Of a stretch of 64,000 nt of DNA, positions 1-9,527 are shown piece by piece. A program made the position numbers and the translations under genes. Within the stretch, counting starts at the first letter, position 1, and each line of letters starts with the position of its first letter. Source of the stretch: Pseudomonas sp. B21-048 (GTDB taxonomy: Bacteria; Pseudomonadota; Gammaproteobacteria; Pseudomonadales; Pseudomonadaceae); contig NZ_CP087168.1 of assembly GCF_024748615.1 (NCBI RefSeq), forward strand, positions 2,852,001-2,916,000, read 5' to 3'. The notes beneath the pieces are model-generated. The model was not told the origin of the DNA. It ran no database searches and saw nothing but the letters and a program-made list of their open reading frames with translations.

Positions 1-1
1 G

Positions 2-901
2 ACGATTCGCCAACACACCCAGCGCCCGTTCAGCGTCAATTTTTTCTGCCATCAACCTCCGCCACCCGATGAGCAGCGCGCCCGGGACTGGAAGAACCTG
101 CTGGAACCGTACTATCGGGAATTGGGGGTCGATTTCGATGCACCAACGCCGGTATCCAATCGCGCGCCGTTCGATAATGCGGCCTGCGAAGTGCTCGAAG
201 AGTTTCGTCCTGAAGTCGTGAGTTTTCACTTCGGCTTGCCGGAAAAGTCGCTGCTGGATCGGGTAAAAGCCACTGGGGCGAAAATTCTCTCTTCGGCGAC
301 TACGGTCGAAGAAGCCATCTGGCTGGAGCAGCATGGTTGCGACGCAATCATTGCCATGGGTTACGAGGCTGGCGGTCATCGAGGGATGTTCCTCAGTGAT
401 GACCTGAGCAGCCAGGTGGGGACTTTCGCGCTAGTGCCACAAATCGTCGATGCGGTGAACGTGCCAGTGATAGCGGCGGGCGGAATTGGCGATGCGCGGG
501 GCGTCGCGGCGGCTTTTCTGCTGGGCGCTTCGGCGGTTCAGGTGGGTACGGCTTATTTGTTCACGCCGGAGGCCAAGGTCAGCGCTTCTCACCGCAAGGC
601 GTTGCGTACGGCCAAGGAAAGCGAGACGGCGGTCACCAACATTTTCACCGGGCGTCCGGCACGCGGGATTCTCAATCGGGTGATGCGTGAGCTGGGACCG
701 ATGAGCGCCAAAGCGCCGGCCTTCCCTTTGGCGGGCGGTGCGCTGATGCCATTGCGGGCCAAAGGGGAAGCGGATTTCAGCAGCCTTTGGGCCGGGCAGG
801 CGTTTACGCTGGGCGTTGAAATGACGTCGGCAGAGCTGACCCGGCGTTTGGCCGAGGAAGGACTAGCGAAGTTGGTCCGTCAGCAGGAAAGGTCCCTGTA
901 G
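2..901 (+). CDS. Nitronate monooxygenase, 5' truncated by window edge
   Basis: FMN-dependent oxidation of nitronates (propionate 3-nitronate type) to carbonyl compounds. The reading frame is open from base 2 to the TAG at 899-901, so the true start is upstream of the window. Visible family features in order: RPFSVNFFCH near the start, SSATTVEEA, then AGGHRG, which carries the family's catalytic histidine, then VPVIAAGGIGDARG, which matches the FMN-phosphate-binding glycine loop, and FTGRPARGI. These fit class I bacterial enzymes. It reads toward modA but ends in a palindrome before the mod promoter, so it is probably a separate transcript. Confidence 0.85.
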   Translation, partial: TIRQHTQRPFSVNFFCHQPPPPDEQRARDWKNLLEPYYRELGVDFDAPTPVSNRAPFDNAACEVLEEFRPEVVSFHFGLPEKSLLDRVKATGAKILSSATTVEEAIWLEQHGCDAIIAMGYEAGGHRGMFLSDDLSSQVGTFALVPQIVDAVNVPVIAAGGIGDARGVAAAFLLGASAVQVGTAYLFTPEAKVSASHRKALRTAKESETAVTNIFTGRPARGILNRVMRELGPMSAKAPAFPLAGGALMPLRAKGEADFSSLWAGQAFTLGVEMTSAELTRRLAEEGLAKLVRQQERSL

Positions 902-925
902 CAGCCTGCGGCAGCTGCTACAGGG
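894..925. repeat. REP-like palindrome, possible terminator
   Basis: Perfect 12-bp inverted repeat CCCTGTAGCAGC / GCTGCTACAGGG with an 8-bp loop. It overlaps the stop codon of the nitronate monooxygenase gene. No T-tract follows, so it looks more like a Pseudomonas REP-type element than a classical intrinsic terminator. It may still protect or end the upstream mRNA. Confidence 0.7.
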
Positions 926-935
926 GCGCGCATGA

Positions 936-1787
<852 letters not shown>

Positions 1788-2468
1788 ATGACGCTATCGA
1801 GTGCCGATTATTCCGCCATTTGGCTGACCCTGAAACTGGCGTCCCTGACGACCATGATCCTATTAGTCATCGGCACTCCAATTGCGTTATGGCTGTCGCG
1901 CACCCGTTCCTGGCTGCGCGGCCCGATCGGGGCGATCGTCGCCCTGCCCTTGGTGCTGCCGCCCACGGTGATTGGCTTTTACTTGTTGTTGGCACTCGGC
2001 CCGAACGGCTGGATCGGTCAGTTCACCCAATCGCTGGGGCTTGGCACCCTGACCTTCAGTTTTGCGGGGCTGGTGATCGGCTCGGTGCTGTATTCGATGC
2101 CGTTCGTGGTCCAACCACTGCAAAATGCTTTTTCCGCCATCGGCACTCGCCCACTGGAAGTGGCTGCCACCTTGCGCGCCAATCCCTTGGACACGTTTTT
2201 CAGCGTGATTGTGCCGCTGGCCCGCCCCGGCTTCATCACCGCAGCCATTCTCGGTTTCGCCCACACCGTCGGCGAATTCGGTGTGGTATTGATGATTGGC
2301 GGCAACATTCCCGACAAGACTCGCGTGGTCTCGGTGCAGATCTACGATCACGTCGAAGCCATGGAATATGCCCAGGCCCATTGGCTGGCCGGGTCGATGC
2401 TGGTGTTCTCGTTTGCGGTGTTGCTGGCGCTTTACTCCAGCCGAAAAACCAAAGCGGTCTGGAGCTGA
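1788..2468 (+). CDS. modB: Molybdate ABC transporter, inner-membrane permease
   Basis: Membrane channel of the molybdate importer. 226 aa with about five hydrophobic segments. The cytoplasmic coupling loop that contacts ModC is visible as the EAA-type motif [14 protein letters not shown] near residue 120. Length and motif fit ModB. The ATG is the first codon after the modA stop, so translation is probably coupled, and modC follows after 3 bp, making one modABC operon under the ModE-type operator. Confidence 0.95.
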   Translation: MTLSSADYSAIWLTLKLASLTTMILLVIGTPIALWLSRTRSWLRGPIGAIVALPLVLPPTVIGFYLLLALGPNGWIGQFTQSLGLGTLTFSFAGLVIGSVLYSMPFVVQPLQNAFSAIGTRPLEVAATLRANPLDTFFSVIVPLARPGFITAAILGFAHTVGEFGVVLMIGGNIPDKTRVVSVQIYDHVEAMEYAQAHWLAGSMLVFSFAVLLALYSSRKTKAVWS

Positions 2469-2471
2469 TCG

Positions 2472-3551
2472 ATGATTCATGCGCGTTTGAAACTGAATTA
2501 CTCGGGATTCTCTCTGGATGTAGATCTGCAACTGCCCGGTCGCGGCGTGACGGCGCTTTACGGCCATTCCGGTTCGGGCAAAACCACCTGCCTGCGCTGC
2601 ATCGCCGGTCTGGAACAGGCCGAGCAAGGTTTTATCCAGGTCAATGACGAAGTCTGGCAGGACAGCGACAAACGGATTTTCGTCCCGCCGTATAAACGCG
2701 CTTTAGGTTACGTCTTCCAGGAAGCCAGCCTGTTCCCGCATTTATCGGTGCGGGCCAATCTGGAGTTCGGTCTCAGACGTATTCCCCACTCACAGCGCCG
2801 GGTCGACATGGTCCATGCCACGGAGTTGCTGGGGATCGCCCATTTGCTCGATCGTGATCCGCAGAACCTTTCTGGCGGTGAGCGCCAGCGGATCGGCATC
2901 GCTCGTGCCCTGCTCACCAGCCCGAAATTGTTGCTGATGGACGAACCGCTGGCGGCACTCGATACTCAGCGTAAAAACGAAATCCTGCCTTACCTGCAAC
3001 GGCTGCACGATGAGCTGGACATTCCCGTGCTGTACGTCAGCCATTCCCAGGATGAAGTCGCGCGGCTCGCCGATCACCTCGTACTGCTCGGCAACGGCAA
3101 GGCCCTGGCCAGCGGCCCCATCGGAGAAACCCTGGCCCGGCTCGATCTGCCGCTGGCGCTGGGCGATGACGCCGGCGTGGTGATCGAAGGGCACGTCAGC
3201 GCCTACGACGCTGATTATCAATTGTTGACCCTGCAACTGCCCAACACGGACCTGAGCATTCGGGTCGCCCATTCGCCGATGGCCGAAGGTCAGGCATTGC
3301 GCTGCAAGGTCCAGGCGCGGGATATCAGCCTGAGTCTGCAAGGCGTCGAGCAAAGCAGCATTCTCAACCGCCTGCCGGTCACGGTGATCAGTGAAATCGG
3401 CGCCGATAACGCCGCTCACGTACTGATCCGCCTGAACGCGGCCGGCACGCCGCTGTTGGCGCGGATCACACGCTATTCCCGGGATCAATTGGGCGTGCAC
3501 CCTGGACAGCAACTCTGGGCGCAGATCAAAGCGGTGGCGGTGCTGGCCTAA
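2472..3551 (+). CDS. modC: Molybdate ABC transporter, ATP-binding protein
   Basis: ATPase that drives molybdate import. 359 aa. Walker [10 protein letters not shown] at 31-39, Q-loop FQEASLFPH, signature LSGGERQR at 133-140, Walker B LLLMDEP at 153-159 and the H-loop VSHSQDE. The last ~110 residues resemble a Mop/TOBE domain, as in ModC proteins, where it binds molybdate and tunes activity. It is the last gene of the operon; no clear intrinsic terminator is visible in the 70 bp that follow. Confidence 0.95.
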   Translation: MIHARLKLNYSGFSLDVDLQLPGRGVTALYGHSGSGKTTCLRCIAGLEQAEQGFIQVNDEVWQDSDKRIFVPPYKRALGYVFQEASLFPHLSVRANLEFGLRRIPHSQRRVDMVHATELLGIAHLLDRDPQNLSGGERQRIGIARALLTSPKLLLMDEPLAALDTQRKNEILPYLQRLHDELDIPVLYVSHSQDEVARLADHLVLLGNGKALASGPIGETLARLDLPLALGDDAGVVIEGHVSAYDADYQLLTLQLPNTDLSIRVAHSPMAEGQALRCKVQARDISLSLQGVEQSSILNRLPVTVISEIGADNAAHVLIRLNAAGTPLLARITRYSRDQLGVHPGQQLWAQIKAVAVLA

Positions 3552-3622
3552 AATCTGTCGACACTCTCCAGGCATTCTCCAGGCACCCCGGCATCGGCGC
3601 GCGGTCAATGGCTTAACGCCCC

Positions 3623-4687
3623 ATGATTCGTCGCCCGGGATTGCCTGCCATGCCAGATACCGCGTTGCCCGATGTTCTGCCGCCCGATCTGCATTACGTC
3701 GATGACAGCCAGCCCGGCATCACCCGCAAGCTCCTGCGCGGCAAGTTTTGCTACTTCGACCCGGCGGGTCAGCATATTAGCGATCCGGATGAAATCAAAC
3801 GCATCAACGCACTTGCGGTACCGCCTGCCTACACCGACGTGTGGATTTGCCCAGACCCGCGCGGTCATCTGCAAGCCACCGGCCGCGACGCTCGTGGCCG
3901 CAAGCAATACCGTTATCACCCACGCTGGCGAGAAGTGCGCGACGCCAATAAATACTCGCGCCTGCGGGAATTCGGCTTGGCGCTGCCAAAACTGCGCAAA
4001 AAACTCGAAGTGCTGCTGGCCGCACCCGGTTTCAGCCGCGACAAGGTCATGGCCACGGTGATTACCTTGCTCGATGCGACGCTCATTCGGGTCGGCAACA
4101 CTCAATACGCCCGGGACAATCGCTCCTACGGCCTGACGACTCTGCGCAGCCGTCATGTCGAGGTCAATGGCAGCGCGATCTTGTTTCAGTTTCGCGGCAA
4201 GAGCGGTATCGAGCACCAGATCACCCTAAAAGACCGGCGCCTGGCACGGATCATCAAGCGCTGCCTGGAACTCCCCGGGCAAAACCTCTTTCAATATCTG
4301 GACGAAAACGGCGAGCGGCACACCGTCAGTTCCTCCGACGTGAACGCCTACTTGCAGACGTTGACTGGCGCCGATTTCACCGCCAAGGATTACCGCACCT
4401 GGGCCGGCAGCGCGCTGGCCCTGGCGGTGCTGCGCGAGCTGCAGTGGGAATCGGAAGCCGATGCAAAGCGGCATGTGGTGGAAATGGTCAAGAATGTCGC
4501 TCGACAATTGGGTAATACTCCGGCGATTTGCCGCAAGTGCTATATCCACCCTGCGGTCGTCGATGGCTTCATGCAGGGCGCATTGTCCGAACTGCCGCGA
4601 TCGAGAGGGCGCAAAAGACTCAGGGCTGAAGAAGTCGCGCTGGCTGTGCTTCTGGAGAAACTCATCGAGACGGCCGAAATACCGTGA
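3623..4687 (+). CDS. DNA topoisomerase IB
   Basis: Relaxes supercoils by transient single-strand cleavage with a 3'-phosphotyrosyl link. 354 aa, typical for bacterial poxvirus-like enzymes. The active-site set is visible: Arg156 in LIRVGN, Lys193 in FRGKSG, Arg258 in KDYRTW, and nucleophile Tyr307 with His309 in CRKCYIHPAV. A start at 3650 (MPDTALPD) is also possible. It begins about 70 bp after modC on the same strand but is functionally unrelated to it. Confidence 0.93.
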   Translation: MIRRPGLPAMPDTALPDVLPPDLHYVDDSQPGITRKLLRGKFCYFDPAGQHISDPDEIKRINALAVPPAYTDVWICPDPRGHLQATGRDARGRKQYRYHPRWREVRDANKYSRLREFGLALPKLRKKLEVLLAAPGFSRDKVMATVITLLDATLIRVGNTQYARDNRSYGLTTLRSRHVEVNGSAILFQFRGKSGIEHQITLKDRRLARIIKRCLELPGQNLFQYLDENGERHTVSSSDVNAYLQTLTGADFTAKDYRTWAGSALALAVLRELQWESEADAKRHVVEMVKNVARQLGNTPAICRKCYIHPAVVDGFMQGALSELPRSRGRKRLRAEEVALAVLLEKLIETAEIP

Positions 4688-4756
4688 GACCTCTTCGAGG
4701 TGGACTAAACCGACGAACTGACCTGCCCATTCTGTGCACGATCGCAAAGGGCTTCT

Positions 4757-5014
4757 ATGCTTGATCTGAATACGAATAGCTTCGGTGACGCCATGGAAGA
4801 CATTTTCGTTGTGAAACGCTGCAACAAGATCATTATTCATGGCCGCCGGGCCGGAGAACCCGATCACCCACCACCCGACGCTGCCATCTGGTATCGCATC
4901 ACCGATACCCGCACTCGCGGCTTCATCGGTGACGGCTTCGATCTTGAAGAGGACGCCGCGCGCGAATGTCGGCGGCTTAACGCGGTCAGCTCACCGAAGT
5001 CCCGGCAGGCCTGA
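4757..5014 (+). CDS. Small conserved-looking hypothetical protein
   Basis: 85 aa, not recognised. Acidic C-terminal half with FIGDGFDLEEDAARECRRL, no signal peptide and no membrane segment. An internal ATG at 4793 (MEDIFVVKR) is a possible alternative start, because residues from there look more ordered. It sits alone between the topoisomerase and the convergent MarR gene. Base composition matches the surrounding core genes. Confidence 0.55.
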   Translation: MLDLNTNSFGDAMEDIFVVKRCNKIIIHGRRAGEPDHPPPDAAIWYRITDTRTRGFIGDGFDLEEDAARECRRLNAVSSPKSRQA

Positions 5015-5078
5015 AGCCGGTTGCTGTCATTTTGGGCGCCCCGCAGAATTCGGAATGACTGCCCCAATCCTGGCGCTT

Positions 5079-5555
5079 CTAACTATTGGACGAGTTCATC
5101 CCTGCCAGTCGTCCGAGTAGTGCTGATGCCGCCTCGATCTGTTCCGATGCAACCCATTCGGTTGCATCTTGTGCGACAGTGCGAACCGACGTAACTGCGT
5201 GGCCCAAGAGCTGACGCCCCGAATCTGTGAGTGTTGCGTAGCCCACTCGTGCATCCCTCGGGTCAGGCTGTCGTGATACCAGGCCCAATTTTTCCAGGGG
5301 AAGCAAACTGCGAGTGACACCTGAGGCGGTCAAGCCCAGCCGCTCAGCCAAGTCCACTCGACGCAGCCTGCCACCCGGCGCGCGCTCAAGGTAATAAAGG
5401 GTCATGAAATCGGCAAAACTGAGCCCGTGCAAGCCGGACAACACGTTATCAAGGCGCCGCGTCAAATTGGCATAGGCGCGCGACAATCTGATGCAAAACT
5501 CAAGACCTGCGTCCGCACTGCCATTGTTTTCATCTGTATTCACGACGGTGCTCAT
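5079..5555 (-). CDS. MarR-family transcriptional regulator
   Basis: Winged-helix regulator that typically represses nearby genes until a small ligand binds. 158 aa. The HTH region reads RVDLAERLGLTASGVTRSLLPLEKLGLV, followed by the wing DPRDARVGYATLTDSGRQLL, the classic MarR signature. Its ATG overlaps the TGA of the upstream gene by 4 bp, so the two are translationally coupled. The coupled kinase-like gene is the obvious candidate partner, but no operator was identified. Confidence 0.85.
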   Translation of the reverse strand: MSTVVNTDENNGSADAGLEFCIRLSRAYANLTRRLDNVLSGLHGLSFADFMTLYYLERAPGGRLRRVDLAERLGLTASGVTRSLLPLEKLGLVSRQPDPRDARVGYATLTDSGRQLLGHAVTSVRTVAQDATEWVASEQIEAASALLGRLAGMNSSNS

Positions 5556-6067
5556 TCTTGCAGTGCTCGCACAAGGTGCGAGTCCGACAGTTCACTGTCG
5601 GTCGGATGCTCAAAGCAGGACTCCATTGCCTCAAACATCCCCGGTGTCACATCGAACGAATAGGTTTCCCCCTTCTCCGAGTTCCTGCGAAGCACACGTT
5701 GTCTGCGAATTGGCAATGGCGCATCGACAAAGTGGAAAAGCGCCACATGCCCCGCTTGTTCAACCTTCGACTTGATCGAATCCCGATCCGTTTTTCGAAG
5801 CAAGCCAAGCTCCAGAATGACATCTGTTCCGGTGCCAAGAATTTGTTTTGCTACTGACCAGACCTGGGCCTGGCATCTGGCCACGCGGGGCATGACCCAC
5901 GACATGTCCATTCGTTCAGGCACGTCAGCCCCGAACATCGCCTGCATCCACTCGTCAATGGCGAAGCGAACACCGTTGACCTCTGTGGCAAGTGTGCGGG
6001 CAAAGGTTGATTTTCCTGCAGCAATCGGTCCGTAAATGAGGTGAGCGGTTCGCTGATCGTTATTCAT
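5552..6067 (-). CDS. P-loop kinase-like ATPase (AAA_33 / zeta-toxin-like fold)
   Basis: 171 aa starting at MNNDQRTAHLIYG; an upstream in-frame extension has no ribosome site and was not used. Walker A GPIAAGKST is at about residues 13-21. A conserved-looking RFAIDEW follows, then a lid-like stretch of basic residues (RRQRVLRRN). The size and layout fit small nucleoside or phosphotransferase kinases of the AAA_33 group. The substrate is unknown. It is the first gene of a two-gene operon with the MarR regulator. Confidence 0.65.
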   Translation of the reverse strand: MNNDQRTAHLIYGPIAAGKSTFARTLATEVNGVRFAIDEWMQAMFGADVPERMDMSWVMPRVARCQAQVWSVAKQILGTGTDVILELGLLRKTDRDSIKSKVEQAGHVALFHFVDAPLPIRRQRVLRRNSEKGETYSFDVTPGMFEAMESCFEHPTDSELSDSHLVRALQE

Positions 6068-6287
6068 GGTGGCTTCTGATTGATGATCAATGCTTGAGTA
6101 CACAACCATAGCACATGCATCTTGCAATAAAACCCTCAAGATTGATGTTCAGTGTTCAACTGGAAGACGAGATGTTCCACCGTTACGGCTGTCCGAAAAA
6201 ACCTTGCGCACGATTCTTGCGAATTCAGCGGGCTTCTTATCTGGGTCTATACTCAAAGGAGCTGAAGGATCAGCGACCCATCGGCAG

Positions 6288-6312
6288 AAAGCTCGCTCCT
6301 CGCGGGCTTTTT
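6288..6312 (+). terminator. Intrinsic terminator with no annotated gene before it
   Basis: Stem AAAGCTCGC / GCGGGCTTT with one G-T pair and a 5-base loop, running into a T-tract. The only gene to the left starts at 6067 and reads the other way, so a rightward transcript ending here would be a non-coding RNA of at most about 200 nt, or read-through of an unseen promoter. Confidence 0.6.
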
Positions 6313-6352
6313 GTTGCCCTTTACCCGATTTCTTTGAACGGAGGTGTATGTC

Positions 6353-6583
6353 ATGTCCGAGAAAGAGTCCATCACCACCCTGCTTACCCTGCTTGACTCC
6401 CGTCAGGCGCGCCTTGCCGCCGCGTGCAAGGAAATCGCCGACTGGGTTGATAATCAAGGGGGACATCCGACAGCCCTCAGGATTCGCGATCGTCTGAACG
6501 ACATCGAGAAAGATACGCCGCAGATTCGCAGCGCGCTGTCTTCGCTCAAACCTGTCGAGCCGCCGCTGCCTCGCTTCAGATGA
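6353..6583 (+). CDS. Small hypothetical protein
   Basis: 76 aa beginning MSEKESITTLLTLLDSRQAR. GGAG at 6340-6343 lies 9 bp before this ATG, so it is preferred to the GTG at 6344. Predicted to be mainly helical, soluble, with no cysteines. The function is not recognised. A hairpin at 6628-6657 and a stronger terminator at 6691-6716 follow. Confidence 0.55.
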   Translation: MSEKESITTLLTLLDSRQARLAAACKEIADWVDNQGGHPTALRIRDRLNDIEKDTPQIRSALSSLKPVEPPLPRFR

Positions 6584-6690
6584 GCCGAGCAAAGTATTCA
6601 AACCAGGGACAGAGCCCGAGTCAGGACGCCTGATCGGTGACATTATCGTCACCAGGCTTATACCTGTCTGCTTGTCATGCGCTACACACC

Positions 6691-6716
6691 AACCCGGCCA
6701 GGTTTGCCGGGTTTTT
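6691..6716 (+). terminator. Intrinsic terminator
   Basis: Perfect 8-bp stem AACCCGGC / GCCGGGTT with a 7-base loop, running into TTTT. Placed to end the transcript of the small gene at 6353-6583. The 313 bp from 6584 to 6896 hold this, a hairpin at 6628-6657 (GGTGAC / GTCACC core), and a second terminator, but no credible gene. Confidence 0.75.
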
Positions 6717-6799
6717 ATGTTTGTGTGTTTCTGACATTTCACACCGCGTTCACAACTACCCCCCTACAGTGCATCTACTCCTTTTCAAGAATGCCCATT

Positions 6800-6827
6800 G
6801 GCCCGCCCGCATGCGGGCCTTTTTTTG
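6800..6827 (+). terminator. Intrinsic terminator
   Basis: Perfect 7-bp stem GGCCCGC / GCGGGCC with a 6-base loop and an eight-T tract. The second terminator in a row in this gap; a short non-coding transcript between the two cannot be excluded. Confidence 0.75.
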
Positions 6828-6896
6828 CCTGCCATATAGCGAACGAACGCCCTCGTCCGCCTGTCGAACGATTACACGTCACGAAGGAGATGCATC

Positions 6897-7181
6897 GTGG
6901 TCACTCACTTCAAAGTCGGCGGGCACCTGGCCTGCGGGCACAAAGGCAGCAACCTGACTTCAAGCCGCATACTGACCCGGGTGAAATGCAGAAGCTGCCG
7001 CAACACCGATGCGTTCAAAGAAGCACGCAAAGCCGAACGCAACGCTGCACGTCGCGTTGCACGCAAGGCCAAAGTCGCCCACACCGTCACTGACTGGCGC
7101 GCAGCCTGGACCCAGCGGCTGATCGAAATGCCTGGCTTGCAAAGACTGCCGCGTGGTTTCACCGGCCAGCCATTCGTGTAG
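6897..7181 (+). CDS. Small basic protein with a zinc-ribbon-like N-terminus
   Basis: 94 aa, GTG start. The start is set by AAGGAGA at 6884-6890, about 6 bp upstream; an ATG two codons earlier is out of frame. Residues 13-33 contain CGH and a later CRSC, a possible metal-binding knuckle. The middle is strongly basic and helical (KEARKAERNAARRVARK). Nucleic-acid binding is plausible but is only inference; no family is recognised. Confidence 0.55.
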   Translation: MVTHFKVGGHLACGHKGSNLTSSRILTRVKCRSCRNTDAFKEARKAERNAARRVARKAKVAHTVTDWRAAWTQRLIEMPGLQRLPRGFTGQPFV

Positions 7182-7227
7182 CTGACTCCTTGCTACCCCC
7201 CGGGGCGCTATGGGAGAGGAAATATCG

Positions 7228-7712
7228 ATGAACAGACTTCTTCTGCTTCTGATCGTCAGCCTGTGCCCACGTGGGCGATGGCACAAGGGTGCGATGTCAA
7301 AACCCGATCCCAAAGCGCTTCAGTGCCGGTGATCGAAACCCACTCCTGCTATGAATACGAAGGCATGCCAGTGGACGCTATTGATTGGTCCTGCAGCAAC
7401 GAAAGCAAGGAAATGCTGACCAGCACCAAGACCAAAGTTGCGCAGTGCGGTGATCGCTATCGGGCCACCTGCCTGGGTACATTGACGCCAGAGGCGCTGG
7501 CCAACCCTCAATCCATCAGCAAAGACAAGAACAGCAAACCGCTGAACATTCCCGACAATGCCCAGGTCATCACGTATTACTACAGCATCGAGAACCTGCC
7601 GCAGGCCAGGATCGATTGCGAAACTGGGGGGGGGGAAATGGACGGAGAAGTAGCGGCGCTACATATGAACGATTGCGTGTGGACTCCTTCAACACCTATC
7701 GATCAAAAATAG
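7228..7712 (+). pseudogene. Secreted hypothetical protein, frameshifted inside signal peptide
   Basis: A good ribosome site (GGAGAGGAA) precedes ATG 7228, which opens a signal peptide MNRLLLLLIVSLC. That frame runs off into nonsense. The natural continuation (PTWAMAQ, a cleavage-like AMA-Q, then GCDVKTRSQ) lies in the frame one base back from 7266 and stays open to 7712. One base appears to be missing in the short C run at about 7265-7268. The mature part would be about 140 aa with six cysteines, possibly disulphide-bonded. A run of ten G lies in the same gene at 7626-7635. The break could be a real mutation or a sequencing error. Confidence 0.7.
7626..7635 (+). repeat. Ten-G homopolymer tract inside a coding frame
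   Basis: G10 encoding Gly-Gly-Gly plus the first base of Glu near the C-terminus of the frameshifted secreted protein. Such tracts are slippery during replication and are also a common source of assembly indels. Confidence 0.9.
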
Positions 7713-7727
7713 CGGAGCAGAAACGAA

Positions 7728-7770
7728 CAAGGGTTTGCATTAGCTTTCGCCAGCAAACCCTTGATTTTAA
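7728..7770 (+). terminator. Hairpin at the left edge of the integrated element
   Basis: Perfect 11-bp stem CAAGGGTTTGC / GCAAACCCTTG followed by ATTTTAAA. It lies directly beside the tRNA-derived fragment at 7772. It could be the original 3' flank (terminator) of the tRNA-Leu gene, read on the minus strand, and it could also end the gene on its left. Confidence 0.65.
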
Positions 7771-7771
7771 A

Positions 7772-7795
7772 TGGTGCCCGAAGCCGGGGTCGAAC
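7772..7795 (-). other. Left attachment-site remnant (tRNA-Leu 3' end fragment)
   Basis: TGGTGCCCGAAGCCGG is identical to the right-end sequence at 25536-25551. After two mismatches TCGAAC matches again. It reads as the reverse complement of a tRNA 3' end with CCA. It is the expected short displaced copy left at the integrase-distal end when an element inserts into a tRNA gene. The copy is too short and too diverged to be part of a functional tRNA. Confidence 0.65.
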
Positions 7796-7850
7796 ATACC
7801 GCCTACAGACCGCTATTTTACCGGATTTATCTATTATTAATCTCAGTATG

Positions 7851-7872
7851 TATACCTAAACGTATACCTAAA
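7851..7872 (+). repeat. Integrase arm-type site, left end
   Basis: Two tandem copies of TATACCTAAA separated by CG. An identical 22-bp block in the same orientation lies at 25404-25425, just upstream of the integrase gene. Paired repeats inside both ends of a tyrosine-recombinase element are what arm-binding sites look like. Confidence 0.65.
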
Positions 7873-8579
7873 ACGGGAAGTACCCTTATCTTCTCCGCCT
7901 CCAGCAGGGAACCTATCATGCCGACGCCCTCCCTCCCGTTTTGCCGTCTCCGGGTGACGCTTGTGATCATCATTACTCTCCCCGTTTTGGGATGGAAGAG
8001 ATGGAAAAATAGTTTGGGCGTGGGGGCGCCGATACTGCGAACGCTAATACTTTTGACGCAGCACCTCCAGCATTCCCCCAAATTCGTCCAAGACGGCGAT
8101 TTCCTAAAAAACTACGAATTAATGATCGAAACGGGCAGGGATCGGTCCTTCGGGCGAGGACTCCAGACTTTTGACCGCCCCCTACCCAATGGCTTTATCG
8201 AGCAGCACCAACTGCCCTAGTTGCGTTGCCCGATGGCGAGTTACGGATAAACAACCAATCAGGCACGCCCTGCCGTATGCAACCCTGCGCCGGGTCTCGA
8301 ATTACCCGCTAGGGGCGATTACAATCCGTCGTCGGAGTCCGCATTGATTATTGACTGAGAACGGCCAGAAGCAGGCATCCAGGTCAGCCAACTAACTGGA
8401 AGCTGCCGTAGGAATCCATTGTTATGAGCAGCCCTTACGTATAAAGGATCAATCGCGGCGGAACTCACGCAAAACCCCGTTGAGTTCTCGGTTTGCCACT
8501 CTACACGCCAGTGAGCAACCGTAAGCGCTCGCCGTCTCGAAACCTATATGAATTGGGAGATAGAGAAAGACCTACTGTG
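7873..8579. other. Gap at the left end of the element
   Basis: About 700 bp with no coding sequence I can support. Open frames here are short, lack ribosome sites and have no protein-like composition. It may hold decayed element DNA; no repeat or RNA gene was recognised. Confidence 0.5.
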
Positions 8580-9527
8580 CTAGCACTCTCTCAAATCAGC
8601 CACAAGCTGGTATTGGTCGATAGCTGTTCGAAGCATTTCTCGTACCAATTGTTCCATAAAGCTGTTAACCGTTTGAAGATCAATCAATTCCGGCGCATCG
8701 ATTCTAATATCGTAAATATTGCCATGCGCTATGCTGCTGCGCAGTGCATATAGTTTTTCCCATAATTTTTTGATGCCAAGAGGTTTAAAAAATTTTGTGT
8801 TTTGGGTGTCAAAACCAATGTAATTACATAAAAGCTCAGTTTTTCTCTGAAGTTGTTTTTGTATAGACAAAGCTGCTCCACTGGCATCCTGCCTAGTCAA
8901 CAAACATTCTAGAACAGCGAAGTAGGAGAGCGTTCTTAGCTCCGAAAAAAATGGCAAAGTATCAATATCATGATAGATAGTTATGGCCCGATTGATTCGA
9001 CGATCAACCGGCTTGGAATTGTCATTTATTTTAACGTAATAACCTCGCAACTCCTGAAGTTCATTCAATGGAATCGAAATTGAGCCTTTGTGAGTGAAAT
9101 CCTGTAGCAAATCCAGTTCGTAACTGTTAAATCCCTGGTGCATAGATACTGCTTTCTTGTTCGAGTCTTTAGCGTAGCCTGCGTGACCACCAACCCTGAA
9201 CTGAAACCTGGTTAATTTGCCAGCCATATTTATGGATTGAATATTTCTATTATACTCTGTTGTTTCAACCACCAATAGTTGAGAACTTTCAGGCGGCACG
9301 TATCTATTGTGAAAACTCCCTGGCGTTGTTTCCACTTTTTTCACTTCCGAGCCATGATCGACAATGAAAGTTGAAAATTGACCTGCAGCTTTCAAGAGGA
9401 ACTTATAGTGCTCTGCTTCGAAATGTGTTGCCCGCCTAATTACTGCACTCTCGCTTATTTCGAACGGCAACAAGTCATCAGCAATTTGTAGGTTATTTAG
9501 AACGATTGCAAACCCCGTATCATTCAT
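8580..9527 (-). CDS. Apea-like HEPN-domain protein
   Basis: 315 aa. The C-terminal third is a helical bundle ending in ALRSSIAHGN, with Arg263-x4-His268. This R-x4-6-H motif is the RNase active site of HEPN proteins and is seen with this flanking pattern in the Apea-like group. The N-terminal 200 residues are unassigned; WEKLY precedes the motif. HEPN proteins of this group occur as effectors or sensors in anti-phage loci. It is the leftmost cargo gene, same strand as the CHAT gene but separated from it by 456 bp holding one copy of the island palindrome. A+T-rich compared with the core genes, which suggests transfer. Confidence 0.7.
   Translation of the reverse strand: MNDTGFAIVLNNLQIADDLLPFEISESAVIRRATHFEAEHYKFLLKAAGQFSTFIVDHGSEVKKVETTPGSFHNRYVPPESSQLLVVETTEYNRNIQSINMAGKLTRFQFRVGGHAGYAKDSNKKAVSMHQGFNSYELDLLQDFTHKGSISIPLNELQELRGYYVKINDNSKPVDRRINRAITIYHDIDTLPFFSELRTLSYFAVLECLLTRQDASGAALSIQKQLQRKTELLCNYIGFDTQNTKFFKPLGIKKLWEKLYALRSSIAHGNIYDIRIDAPELIDLQTVNSFMEQLVREMLRTAIDQYQLVADLREC

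Noticed and set aside
7771-8220. 149-codon rightward open frame at the element left end
   Set aside because: Starts inside the tRNA-derived attachment sequence, has no protein-like pattern and no ribosome site.
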